From JAAYJR01 sp964563975 (GTDB taxonomy: Bacteria > Bacteroidota > Bacteroidia > Bacteroidales > Prolixibacteraceae): a stretch of DNA of 16,403 nucleotides. The notes under the pieces were generated by a model, which saw nothing but the letters and a program-made list of their open reading frames with translations, was not told the DNA's origin and ran no database searches. Each line of letters begins with the position of its first letter. Within the stretch, counting starts at the first letter, position 1. Of the stretch, positions 1 through 7,726 are shown piece by piece. The stretch covers positions 1-16,403 of the forward strand of contig CAZLZJ010000050.1 of assembly GCA_964563975.1 (NCBI GenBank), given 5' to 3'. The position numbers and the translations under genes are program-made.

Positions 1-148
1 TATTAACTTATTTATCTTTATATCAGCACATTTTGTAACTGCGAAACATTAGTAAGTTATATCTGGGATGCGATTTTATTTTATATTTTTGCATTAATTT
101 TTGTAATGCATTAACTATTTCGTCTTGCACAATCATTATATATTTTAA
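1..148. other. Non-coding stretch downstream of the SIS gene
   Basis: AT-rich sequence with no open frame or recognisable gene remnant on either strand. The only structure is a 7-bp inverted repeat (TGCATTA at 90-96, TAATGCA at 104-110) with a 7-nt loop. Read in the direction of the upstream gene (minus strand) it is followed by A-rich rather than T-rich sequence, so it is a poor candidate for an intrinsic terminator. Confidence 0.5.
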
Positions 149-904
149 TTATAAAGATTTTACCCTAGGGCTATATTTATTAATGTGTTTTGCATTGATT
201 TCATCACCTCCGGGAGCATTGGCGCTCGACCAAACCGGAGGAGTGATGCCTTCTTGAATACATTTATTTATTGTATCAATTTCTAGCCAGTGAGCAATAT
301 AAAAATCAACAATGTTTGAAACTGGAGCAAATGGTGTGTCCAGTCCATCAATTTTTAACAAAGCATCGCCAACTGGATTGTAATCATCAATACAAACATC
401 AGCAATATCAAACAAATTCATTTTATTTGGATGACGAATAAAATGTTTTTCAGACATTTCATTTTGCCAATAAGATGAACTCACAGCTATGATTTTTGCA
501 CCTGCCTTTTTTGCCTCTAAAGCAGCATCAATAGTAGCAGGATTAATTCCTATGTTATGGAAAATAATAAAAACTTCATCTTTTTGAATTTTGTAATATT
601 TAACAATAGAGCTTCCATAATTTACAGTTCTCTCAAGCTCTAAATATTTTAGGGCTTGATTAAAAACAGAAAGTCCTGTTTCCATTATTGGGTTAATATT
701 GGCAAGACCACCAGCACGAAAGAACATCTCGCCCATAACCAATGTTGTGTGACCACCACCTCCATATACATGAATAAGTTCATCACACTTAATGGCTTCT
801 ATCATAAGATCAGTAGCTTTATCAATATTTTCAGATTGATTTTCTCTTACTCTTTTTAGTAAGTCAATAGTTTTATCTAAAAAACCCAAATCAGATGATT
901 CCAT
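149..904 (-). CDS. SIS-domain sugar isomerase-like protein (UPF0309-type)
   Basis: A 251-residue protein with no signal peptide, so probably cytoplasmic. It aligns along its whole length with the remembered pattern of the UPF0309 family of SIS-domain proteins: an N-terminal helix, a nucleotide-binding-like loop (GGGGHT, residues 48-53), FFRAGG at 61-66, and a C-terminal SSANAPGGDEIN block at 226-237. SIS domains bind phosphosugars and often isomerise or cleave them. The exact reaction of this family is not established to my knowledge. Two loops that normally carry serine are altered here: GxGHS-like reads GGGGHT, and SNSG reads HNIG (116-119). It is the last gene of the minus-strand cluster and starts 10 nt after the stop of the TIM-barrel gene, so the two are probably co-transcribed. 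A role in processing a phosphorylated amino sugar released by the neighbouring hexosaminidases is inference. Confidence 0.82.
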   Translation of the reverse strand: MESSDLGFLDKTIDLLKRVRENQSENIDKATDLMIEAIKCDELIHVYGGGGHTTLVMGEMFFRAGGLANINPIMETGLSVFNQALKYLELERTVNYGSSIVKYYKIQKDEVFIIFHNIGINPATIDAALEAKKAGAKIIAVSSSYWQNEMSEKHFIRHPNKMNLFDIADVCIDDYNPVGDALLKIDGLDTPFAPVSNIVDFYIAHWLEIDTINKCIQEGITPPVWSSANAPGGDEINAKHINKYSPRVKSL

Positions 905-914
905 TTTTTTTAAT

Positions 915-1964
915 TTAGTTTTTAATTTTATATTTATTGTCTAAAACTTCCCCGTAAGCTTCACCCAGCATATTCCACATCTCAAGAGCATGGGGAGCTG
1001 CCAATACGGTTCCGTAGCCTCCGCGATAGGTCCATGCAAAAAGGCTTTCAACTCCCATGTTGCTATAGAGATGAGCAATTTCTTTAATTTCCTCTAAGTT
1101 TTCCGGCTCTTGATAATAACCCATTATCCAACGCTGAGATTCCTTACCATACTTTTTAGCAATATCAATTGTACGTTGAGTAATTGATTTAAAATAACTG
1201 CGAGGTAACTCATATTTTAATATAGTTGTGCTAAACACATCAAACTCATCTACTTTTGCCACTTTATCCCAATCATCATATCCTCTGTTCTCTTTTACAT
1301 AGTACGTGTTAATTGTGGCATGAACGCAAGCAATTACCTTATTATCAGGACGAATTTTTTTTATAATTTTTGCAGCATTTACCAATATATCAAGAGCAGT
1401 ATCTTCTCTGAATGCAACTACCTCTTTAGTCAATATCTTTGGCATATCATATCCAAAACGCTCTTTGAATTGTGCTTTACAAATAGGGCAATAACAAGAC
1501 CAATCATCTCCGGCTCCGCCGGTTATGGATGCGTAACTTTTAGGAAGCGCATAATGAGGCTCATCCCAGAAAAAACCGTCTGCATCAATTTCAGTTACCA
1601 ATTTCTCAATTATACCGTAAAAATAATCTCTGAAAGCCCTTGTATTAAAGCAAACTGCAGAAAGCTTCTCATTAGTAAAAGCTGAAACTTGTCTATTTTC
1701 CGGATTATTATTTAAAAATACACTTGGTGGTTCTCCTCCAAACCATTTGCCAATACCCCACGTATTTAAATACACCTTTAAACCTAAATCTTTAGCTACT
1801 TTAGCTATTTTAACAATATTAGGAAACCAAAAATCAATGTCAAATTCAGTAAGCGCCAAAAGGACTGCATTACAATTGTGATTTATCATCTCTTTAAAAT
1901 CTTTCTCGGCATGTTCCGGATAACTTAATCCATAATAGCTTACTCCTGTTTCTTTTACACTCAT
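915..1964 (-). CDS. Putative TIM-barrel glycoside hydrolase-like protein, cytoplasmic
   Basis: A 349-residue protein without a signal peptide. Its pattern of alternating strands and helices fits a (beta/alpha)8 barrel: NAVLLAL at 32-38, GLKVYLNTWG at 61-70, the candidate catalytic strand DADGFFWDEPH at 127-137, and MGYYQEP at 281-287. The WDEPH acidic pair (D134, E135) at a strand end is the best candidate for active-site residues. A CYCPIC motif (157-162) followed by an FKERFGYDMP segment resembles a cysteine pair plus F..RFG stretch seen in several hypothetical glycosyl-hydrolase families. I cannot assign a GH family number. It lies 10 nt upstream of the SIS gene, which suggests intracellular processing of imported sugar. 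The chosen ATG follows an A-rich leader without Shine-Dalgarno sequence, as usual in this phylum. Confidence 0.65.
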   Translation of the reverse strand: MSVKETGVSYYGLSYPEHAEKDFKEMINHNCNAVLLALTEFDIDFWFPNIVKIAKVAKDLGLKVYLNTWGIGKWFGGEPPSVFLNNNPENRQVSAFTNEKLSAVCFNTRAFRDYFYGIIEKLVTEIDADGFFWDEPHYALPKSYASITGGAGDDWSCYCPICKAQFKERFGYDMPKILTKEVVAFREDTALDILVNAAKIIKKIRPDNKVIACVHATINTYYVKENRGYDDWDKVAKVDEFDVFSTTILKYELPRSYFKSITQRTIDIAKKYGKESQRWIMGYYQEPENLEEIKEIAHLYSNMGVESLFAWTYRGGYGTVLAAPHALEMWNMLGEAYGEVLDNKYKIKN

Positions 1965-2040
1965 TTTAATTTTGCTTTTAAATGTTTATTTATATATTTA
2001 ACCCTTATCGTTATGAAACATTTTTCATTTTTTTTAGTCC

Positions 2041-2275
2041 CTCCTATCAAGTCTATTGCTTTTAAATAGTAAGCTTAAATTTATCTGCAACCGGCACTCA
2101 AAAAGCTTACATAAAACCAATAAGCAAAAATTCCTAATATGTTTAAAGCAGAAATTAACAGTATTAATATACTTCTAATTTATTGCCTGAAGATTTATCG
2201 TAGAGCTTTAATGAAAACTTGCTTCTGTAATTTTATTTTAAACTTCTTTTTCCATTTTATACTTAAGCAAGATAT
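2041..2275 (-). pseudogene. Decayed third copy of the GH20-like family, 3' end only
   Basis: No open frame, but bases 2041-2141 align by eye with 4578-4680, the 3' end of the fragment at 4555-4992, at roughly 70 percent identity with only two net gaps. Shared blocks include the segments coding for the family's conserved GFMQTFWMP ending. A weaker match continues to about 2275, opposite the VPTGGFY and YIDLEKEGYDQ region of that fragment. The coding frame is destroyed: the reverse-complement reading is shifted by a 1-nt loss near 2122. The remnant lies between the stop of the Sec-exported GH20 gene (2319) and the start of the TIM-barrel gene (1964). The left 100 bases are well supported; the right boundary is approximate. 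Confidence 0.75.
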
Positions 2276-2318
2276 ATTTAAGCTTCACCTAATTTATCCT
2301 TTTATACTTAATTATTTT

Positions 2319-4418
2319 TTATTTTGTTTTTATCCATTCTGAAATTTTATTATTCATAGCAATTTCGAAAAGATATATCCAATCTGTATTCACAATTTTA
2401 TTAGGTGCATGATCTATATGACAGTTGTCACAAGGATCAATCATTATCCTTTCTACAGAAAATACTTTTTCAAAATCTTTTCTAGTTTCTACAAAATCAT
2501 TAATGCACTCCTGAATTTGCCTGATTACAATCTTCTTATTTCCTAAAGTAGCTTGATCGTACTTATTTAATAAAAGCAACAATTTAGCTGGATATATCTG
2601 TACTTCGTTAATCTCGTTCAATAATGATAGTGAATAACGATTCCTATTAGACGCTTTTATTGAATTTTCTAATCTACTTTTAATAATGTCATATTGTTTT
2701 ATTGCTTCTTTTGCATCATTGATTTTCTTTTTATATTTTTCGCTCCATGTTCCAATATTTAATGGGTCTGGTAAATCAATCAAATCAAAACTTGTTGAAA
2801 TATATTTTTTATGTGCTCCAGGATATGTAATTCTTCCCCCCTTTTCAACTAAAGCTTCTTCCCAAAAATCAAGACTCTGTTCCATGATATCTTGAAATTC
2901 AAAGGAAGAATCACTTAACTGAGGTCCATAAAACCTGTGACGAAACATTATCTTTGCCTGATTAAAAGTAATATCTTTATAATTCCAACTGAACATAGAG
3001 AAGAAATATCGACCCCTCCAAAAGGTTTCATCAAAATGAATAGAGCAATTATCCCATTCAGTGCACAGAATGCCATTTAATTTTTTATCAACAGCAATCT
3101 TGCAGAAGTCTTTTATTGGTTGAAAATTAGAATGATTTCGCGGAAGTAGTGGCCATATTGTCTGAGAAGCAGTAGCAGGCATCACACTCAAGTTATTAGA
3201 ATTATACCAATCAATCGCCAATGAGGTCCCTAATACTTGTGGATCACTGTAGTTCCATCGCATATAAACTACATTTTCAGGAAACAACTCAACATTACCA
3301 TCCAATTTATACTTGTTATTATACCATATTGTCTTTATATCTTGTTCCGACATTTTAGGATTCCAAGTAGTCTGATAAAGACCCGTAGCTTTGAATACCA
3401 TATCATCCCAAAAAATAGGAATTCTATTATGCTGTTTCACAAAAGTACTAACCTTATTGAGCCAATACATCTGCAATTCAAAAGGATTCATACCTGATTG
3501 TTTTGAAAGAGCCGAGGCTCCTAGTCCAACCACCTCGTCTCCACCAACGTGTAAATATTTGCCACCAGGTGTAGCAGCAATAGCATCTTTATAAAGAGAA
3601 AATTGCAAATCATAGGTTTCTGGATTGAGAGGAGAGAATGCCCAGTCCGAAGTAGGATCTTCACGAAGGTGTTTATATTCTTTATGCTTAAGAATATGCT
3701 CAGCATGACCTAGCCCTTGCACTAAAGGACTGACGTCAATATTACGTTCACGCGCATAATCGCTAAGCGCAGCAAATTGCTCTATAGGGATTGCATCGAT
3801 TGCTCCTACAATAGAAACCTTACGATAACGCAATCTATCTTGAAATTCTATTATAACAGCATTCACTTTTATATGTGCCAACCTATCTATCATTTTATAA
3901 TAATAACCTATTGAATTCACATGATGCCTTAAATCCAAATGAATGCCACGATAAGCTATTTTTGGATAATCAGTAATTCTGCAAGCTGGAATCTCAACCT
4001 GTTGATCACGAGAATCTTCTAATAATTGCAGAAGTGTTTGGCAGCCATAAAACAAACCTGCCTGAGCCCTGGCACTAATAGTTACCTGTCCATCTTTAAT
4101 TTCTAGTACATAGCCTTCATCAGAGTCAGGCAGGTTGTTACCAGTTGATATGTTTAATGTAAGAATACCCTTTCCTGATTTGTTATTAATAGATAAGGGT
4201 TTTAATGGCCCATACATAACAGGTCTTAAAGCATAACCTTGGAGGCAGATTGCCTTTAGTGTAAGAAAAGATATCCCTTCACTTGCAGATATTAATTCAA
4301 TTTTCTGTGGTAATGGAATTAATTGAAAATATGAAGAAAGATTGTCTCTACCATTTGTAACAACACTCACATTAAAGATTAAAACTAGACTTAAAAATGT
4401 TTTTAATAAAAATTTCAT
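2319..4418 (-). CDS. GH20 beta-N-acetylhexosaminidase, Sec-exported
   Basis: A GH20 enzyme, which removes terminal beta-linked GlcNAc or GalNAc using the substrate's own acetamido group. The frame is open back to 4562, but the ATG at 4418 is preferred because it begins a clear Sec signal peptide (MKFLLKTFLSLVLIF, hydrophobic core about residues 3-20). This gives 699 residues. An N-terminal GH20b-type domain spans about 25-150 and the catalytic barrel about 153-490. The substrate-binding arginine region is YRGIHLDLR (156-164) and the hallmark HVGGDE sits at 290-295, with D294-E295 the expected catalytic pair. A long mainly helical C-terminal part (about 500-699) holds a single CDNCH (663-667) near the end. 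With no lipobox it is expected to be periplasmic. It lies 136 nt after the fragment at 4555-4992 and is probably transcribed with the cluster. Confidence 0.9.
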   Translation of the reverse strand: MKFLLKTFLSLVLIFNVSVVTNGRDNLSSYFQLIPLPQKIELISASEGISFLTLKAICLQGYALRPVMYGPLKPLSINNKSGKGILTLNISTGNNLPDSDEGYVLEIKDGQVTISARAQAGLFYGCQTLLQLLEDSRDQQVEIPACRITDYPKIAYRGIHLDLRHHVNSIGYYYKMIDRLAHIKVNAVIIEFQDRLRYRKVSIVGAIDAIPIEQFAALSDYARERNIDVSPLVQGLGHAEHILKHKEYKHLREDPTSDWAFSPLNPETYDLQFSLYKDAIAATPGGKYLHVGGDEVVGLGASALSKQSGMNPFELQMYWLNKVSTFVKQHNRIPIFWDDMVFKATGLYQTTWNPKMSEQDIKTIWYNNKYKLDGNVELFPENVVYMRWNYSDPQVLGTSLAIDWYNSNNLSVMPATASQTIWPLLPRNHSNFQPIKDFCKIAVDKKLNGILCTEWDNCSIHFDETFWRGRYFFSMFSWNYKDITFNQAKIMFRHRFYGPQLSDSSFEFQDIMEQSLDFWEEALVEKGGRITYPGAHKKYISTSFDLIDLPDPLNIGTWSEKYKKKINDAKEAIKQYDIIKSRLENSIKASNRNRYSLSLLNEINEVQIYPAKLLLLLNKYDQATLGNKKIVIRQIQECINDFVETRKDFEKVFSVERIMIDPCDNCHIDHAPNKIVNTDWIYLFEIAMNNKISEWIKTK

Positions 4419-4451
4419 ACAATTAAAATTGTTTATTATTAAATGAATAAT

Positions 4452-4512
4452 TATGAAACAAGCGTGATTAATTGTGCTCTTGGATGTATGTGTTTTACAT
4501 GCCTGTTTCATA
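4452..4512. repeat. Imperfect inverted repeat ahead of the GH20 gene
   Basis: TATGAAACAAGC (4452-4463) is matched by GCCTGTTTCATA (4501-4512), 11 of 12 bases complementary, with a 37-nt spacer. It lies in the 136-nt gap upstream of the GH20 start at 4418. It could be an operator-like palindrome, a leader hairpin, or debris from a rearrangement. Nothing in the sequence decides among these. Confidence 0.4.
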
Positions 4513-4554
4513 TAACTGCTTTTAAATATCAAATTATCATAAGTAATTCTTCTT

Positions 4555-4992
4555 TTAGTCAAAATCTTTTTTTGCTTCTCCTATTAAATCAATTGCTTGT
4601 AAAATCGCAGGTCTAAATTTTTCTATGGTTGGCATCCAAAAAGTTTGCATAAAACCTAATAGACGAGAATTATCAATATGTTTTGAACAAAATTGTATTG
4701 TATTACCTATATTTTTTTTATGGGCTGCTTGAAAATTTTGTGCAGGACGTGCATAAAATCCTCCTGTTGGAACCTGATCGTAACCCTCTTTTTCAAGGTC
4801 AATGTAAGCTTTAACATAACTCTTTTCAGGATCAAACCCCTCACCGTAATACCAGTTGCTTTGAATAACCGATTTAGGCATCATTTTAAAAAATTGATCA
4901 GGTTGGTGCCAAATATAGTCTGACCAAACCCATGGCCTAACTCCCTTTTTAAGTGCTTCGCCTATATAAAAAAACAAATCTCCCCACCAGTT
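4555..4992 (-). pseudogene. 5'-truncated copy of the GH20-like family
   Basis: An uninterrupted frame of about 145 codons, homologous from its first tryptophans (WWGDLFFYIGE) to its end with the second half of the broken gene at 6588-7656. Shared blocks include PWVW/PWVR, PKSVIQ/PKSIIQ, NWYYG/NWFFG, KAYIDL and GFMQTFWMPT; more than half the residues match by eye. The half that should carry the HxGxDE catalytic motif is absent. Homology begins at about 4989, directly beside the stop codon (4992-4994) of the upstream GH20 gene. The frame then runs back to a stop at 5011-5013 with no ATG; the first possible start is a TTG at 4977. I read it as a remnant of a deletion that removed the 5' half. 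Expression as a small protein by coupling cannot be excluded, but it would lack the active site. Confidence 0.8.
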
Positions 4993-6584
4993 TATGGATA
5001 AATATCCGGTTTAACCTGCCACTCATGTATTCCGAAGTTTTTATAATTTTCAACTGGAATATCCCACCCGATTTGACGAAGGTGTCTCATTCCCATCATG
5101 CGGTTACATGCAGGGTAAGGCTGTTCTGACCAGCTTGCCTGTGCTCCGTTCATAATAATATTTAATAACTGACTCATTGACGGACCATGCCACGTTGTAC
5201 ATAACAAGCCACTTAATTTTGAATCATTGACTTTTTTTCCAAGTGATTTAATGTTTTCAACATTATTCCATGGACATGCCAACACATCAAAACCTTTTTC
5301 CTTGAAATATGACATTGTAGGCCAAATCTCATCTTTTCCCGGAACACCATACTGCCAATCACAAATTATAATATCCTTAGGTAATCTGTCAAGCATTTTT
5401 TCCGCATTTGCACTGCCATTAGAAACATATCCCTTCCATCTGGGATCAGATTTTGAAATAAGCATATCATGCCACATCATCATCCGACAATTTTCTTTAG
5501 TCAGTAAATCATGAAAATAAATCAAATGCTCCAAGATTAAGTCTTCATAGTTTGATTTACGGCATAAGCGACATTCTGCAGCACCCCATGCCTCATCAGC
5601 ACCGATATGATATAACGGAGGATTGTCAAAAGCTTTAAGGGTCTCAAGCACTATATCAGTTAGGACTTTACGGGTAACTGGATTACTGAGACACCAAACC
5701 CATCCGTCGGGTTCAAATAATGGCTGATATTCAGGATATAAATCCAGCATTGTATGTTTTCCGGATCCTCCCCTGCTGCCCGAAGCATGTCCAAAAATAT
5801 TAATCTGTGGAATTAATGATATATCTAATTCTTTACTAATATTCACTAATCTTATTATGTCATTCTGAGAAGCTTTGTACTCATCCCAGCTTAATTTTGG
5901 ATGAGAAATAAAAGGATATGTTCCCCAAAATTCAATTACAACATGGCTGAATTTATAATATGCTGCCCATCTGATGTATTGTTCAATCTGAATTGCTTTT
6001 GTTTCAGGAAACCAGCAGATATGAAATCCTCGAAACGCAATAGCCGGCTTATCTTCAATTGCAGTTTCAGGAATACTATTATATTTAAACTTTTCAGTAT
6101 TATTATTTGACTCTGCTAATTGTCTTATTGTATGCAAAGCATATCTTATACCCTTAAATGTTTCGGCAGAAATCGTTAAAACGGAATCTGAAGCTTTTAT
6201 CCTATAACTATCAGAACCTGAAATATCATTTTTATTAATAACATTAATAATTGGTTCAATCTTAAAAAATTGCTTTAAAATAGCAGAGGTTTTTACCTTT
6301 GCCTGTGCATCGGTAATTCCCAAATGAATATTTACTTTCAATGAATTATCAAGTTTAACTTCATTATCATCATTAAAAGAAACCCGTTCCGGTCTGGGAA
6401 TTAATCTTTTCAACAAAATATTATCTATTTCTGAATTAAGGTTGGTTTCAATACCTGAATCAGTTGGCGTATCATTAAATTCAATAACATCTGATAATTT
6501 ATTTCTCCCCAGAGTACTGCCTGTCCCAACTATTGTCATATTTGAAATAAAGGCACGTCTGGAAAATTTTGAATAGTTTTTCAT
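4992..6584 (-). CDS. GH20-family hexosaminidase-like protein, Tat-exported
   Basis: A 530-residue protein with a twin-arginine signal (FSRRAFISN, residues 7-15) followed by a short hydrophobic stretch, so it is exported folded. Residues about 60-165 form a GH20b-like N-terminal domain. The barrel follows, with FRGFHICWFPE (184-194), the GH20 hallmark HIGADE (326-331, D330-E331 as the expected catalytic pair), MMMWHD (368-373) and CTTWHG (462-467). Both catalytic acids are present, so it is probably active on beta-N-acetylhexosaminides or a related glycoside. The family is large, and activity other than hexosaminidase is possible. A CRLC pair lies at 338-341. Its ATG sits 3 nt after the stop of the broken gene upstream, so the two were once tightly coupled. 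Its stop codon coincides with the start of homology in the downstream fragment. Confidence 0.85.
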   Translation of the reverse strand: MKNYSKFSRRAFISNMTIVGTGSTLGRNKLSDVIEFNDTPTDSGIETNLNSEIDNILLKRLIPRPERVSFNDDNEVKLDNSLKVNIHLGITDAQAKVKTSAILKQFFKIEPIINVINKNDISGSDSYRIKASDSVLTISAETFKGIRYALHTIRQLAESNNNTEKFKYNSIPETAIEDKPAIAFRGFHICWFPETKAIQIEQYIRWAAYYKFSHVVIEFWGTYPFISHPKLSWDEYKASQNDIIRLVNISKELDISLIPQINIFGHASGSRGGSGKHTMLDLYPEYQPLFEPDGWVWCLSNPVTRKVLTDIVLETLKAFDNPPLYHIGADEAWGAAECRLCRKSNYEDLILEHLIYFHDLLTKENCRMMMWHDMLISKSDPRWKGYVSNGSANAEKMLDRLPKDIIICDWQYGVPGKDEIWPTMSYFKEKGFDVLACPWNNVENIKSLGKKVNDSKLSGLLCTTWHGPSMSQLLNIIMNGAQASWSEQPYPACNRMMGMRHLRQIGWDIPVENYKNFGIHEWQVKPDIYP

Positions 6585-6587
6585 TAT

Positions 6588-7656
6588 TTATTTTTTAAAT
6601 GTTATTTTTGTTTTTCCAAATTGTACAATAGCTTTTAATATTATTGACTTGAATCTTTCTGTAGTTGGCATCCAGAATGTTTGCATAAAACCCATAAGAT
6701 GTGAGTCTGTTAGATGTTTTGAGCAAAAATCTATAATATTTCCTATATTTTTATCATTTACAGATTCAAAGTTTTTCCCCCGAACCGCATGAAAACTACC
6801 TGTTGGTTCTTGGGCTTGGCCATCAGCACCTAAATCAATATATGCTTTTATTCTAATGTTTTCTGGATTCAAATCGTTTCCAAAGAACCAATTACACTGG
6901 ATTATTGATTTTGGTATCATTTTATAAAACTGTTCAGGATGATGCCATGTATAATCTAACCTCACCCATGGAAGAACATTTTTTTCATAGCTTGAAATGA
7001 AAAAATAAAAATCACTCCACCAAAACTCATTTTGTTTGATAACCAAATAATCAAAATGTTTTTGATGACTGTAATCCTCCTCATCCTTTCCGAAATGAAT
7101 AAACTTAGAATAATCAAAAATGTCCATTGTGTCAGCGATTAAGTTTCTGCATTCTTTGTAATATTGTGAGGTTGACACCATTTTTGCATATTTTCCATCC
7201 AAGCGTCATGTATTGACGCAAAATTTAACATAGATATAAGTTCTATACCCGTTTTTCTGATCCACTTCAACTCTTTTTTTAATTTTTCGGATGTCCACGA
7301 GTTTTTGAGAGGTATTTCAGAATGGCTTCTCCACAAAACAGAGTCATCCAAGTTGATTATCACCATATTGATTTCGCATTAACATATTAGTTCGTTCCCT
7401 ACCGATTGATTCAACTCAAATTCGGTGCGAAGTCCTCCACAATGTTTAATTCCGCCAGCAAAGTTGAACGAAAGATGCATTAAACATGCCTAAATTTTAT
7501 CTCCTGATACAGAAGTTATGAAACTGTTTACTCTCTTTGTTGAAACTGCTTTTGCTTCTATGCTGCCGGAAGCTAAATCCGCAACGCCACTGCTGAAAAC
7601 TGCTTAATAAAATTACGACTGTTGCTCATTTTTTTCAATGGAGTAATAATTGACAT
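6588..7656 (-). pseudogene. Broken full-length GH20-like Tat-signal protein gene
   Basis: The pieces in three frames together cover one whole protein of about 355 codons. The start is at 7629 (MSNSRNFIKQFSAVAL, a Tat-like signal with SR in place of RR) or 7656. A first single-base loss lies near 7575. The frame then continues through LMHLSFNF, the MVIINLDDSV block and LNFASIHDAW, but carries in-frame TAG (7490-7492) and TAA (7379-7381) codons. A second single-base loss lies near 7195-7196, where restoring one G gives HDAWMGKYAKMVS, the expected family reading. The last part, from about 7200 to 6588, is intact and holds HFGKDE, a GH20-like HxGxDE motif, and FWWSDFYFF. Four independent lesions argue for a true pseudogene rather than one sequencing error. 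It begins just after the SusD terminator. Two further partial copies lie downstream. Confidence 0.85.
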
Positions 7657-7681
7657 TAAAAAAATTTAGATTTATAAAAAT

Positions 7682-7716
7682 GTAGCTAGCCGTAAAAATT
7701 ATTCACGGCTAACTAC
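7682..7716 (-). terminator. Rho-independent terminator after SusD
   Basis: An inverted repeat of 12 bases per arm (7682-7693 and 7705-7716, 11 of 12 paired) with an 11-nt loop. Read on the minus strand it is followed by ATTTTTATAAATC and then a longer T-rich run. It begins 10 nt past the SusD stop codon. It should end most susCD transcripts before the hydrolase cluster. Confidence 0.78.
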
Positions 7717-7726
7717 CTTATTATAA

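Noticed and set aside
90..110. Terminator after the SIS gene
   Set aside because: The 7-bp AT-rich stem is not followed by T-rich sequence in the direction of transcription.
2013..2028. Small hairpin ATGAAA-CATT-TTTCAT
   Set aside because: A six-base, AT-rich stem is expected by chance in such sequence and is not placed like a terminator.
2139..2342. A small plus-strand gene
   Set aside because: It is low-complexity, has no domain, and overlaps the antisense of the decayed third copy and the end of the GH20 gene.
4419..4562. Extension of the Sec-exported GH20 by 48 residues to a start at 4562
   Set aside because: The extra segment has no conserved domain, would place the signal peptide internally and overlaps the end of the upstream fragment. 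The ATG at 4418 begins a normal signal peptide.
7379..7492. Stop-codon recoding to explain in-frame TAG and TAA in the broken gene
   Set aside because: TAA and TAG act as ordinary stops in other genes of the window, and the same gene also has two frameshifts, so decay is the simpler explanation.
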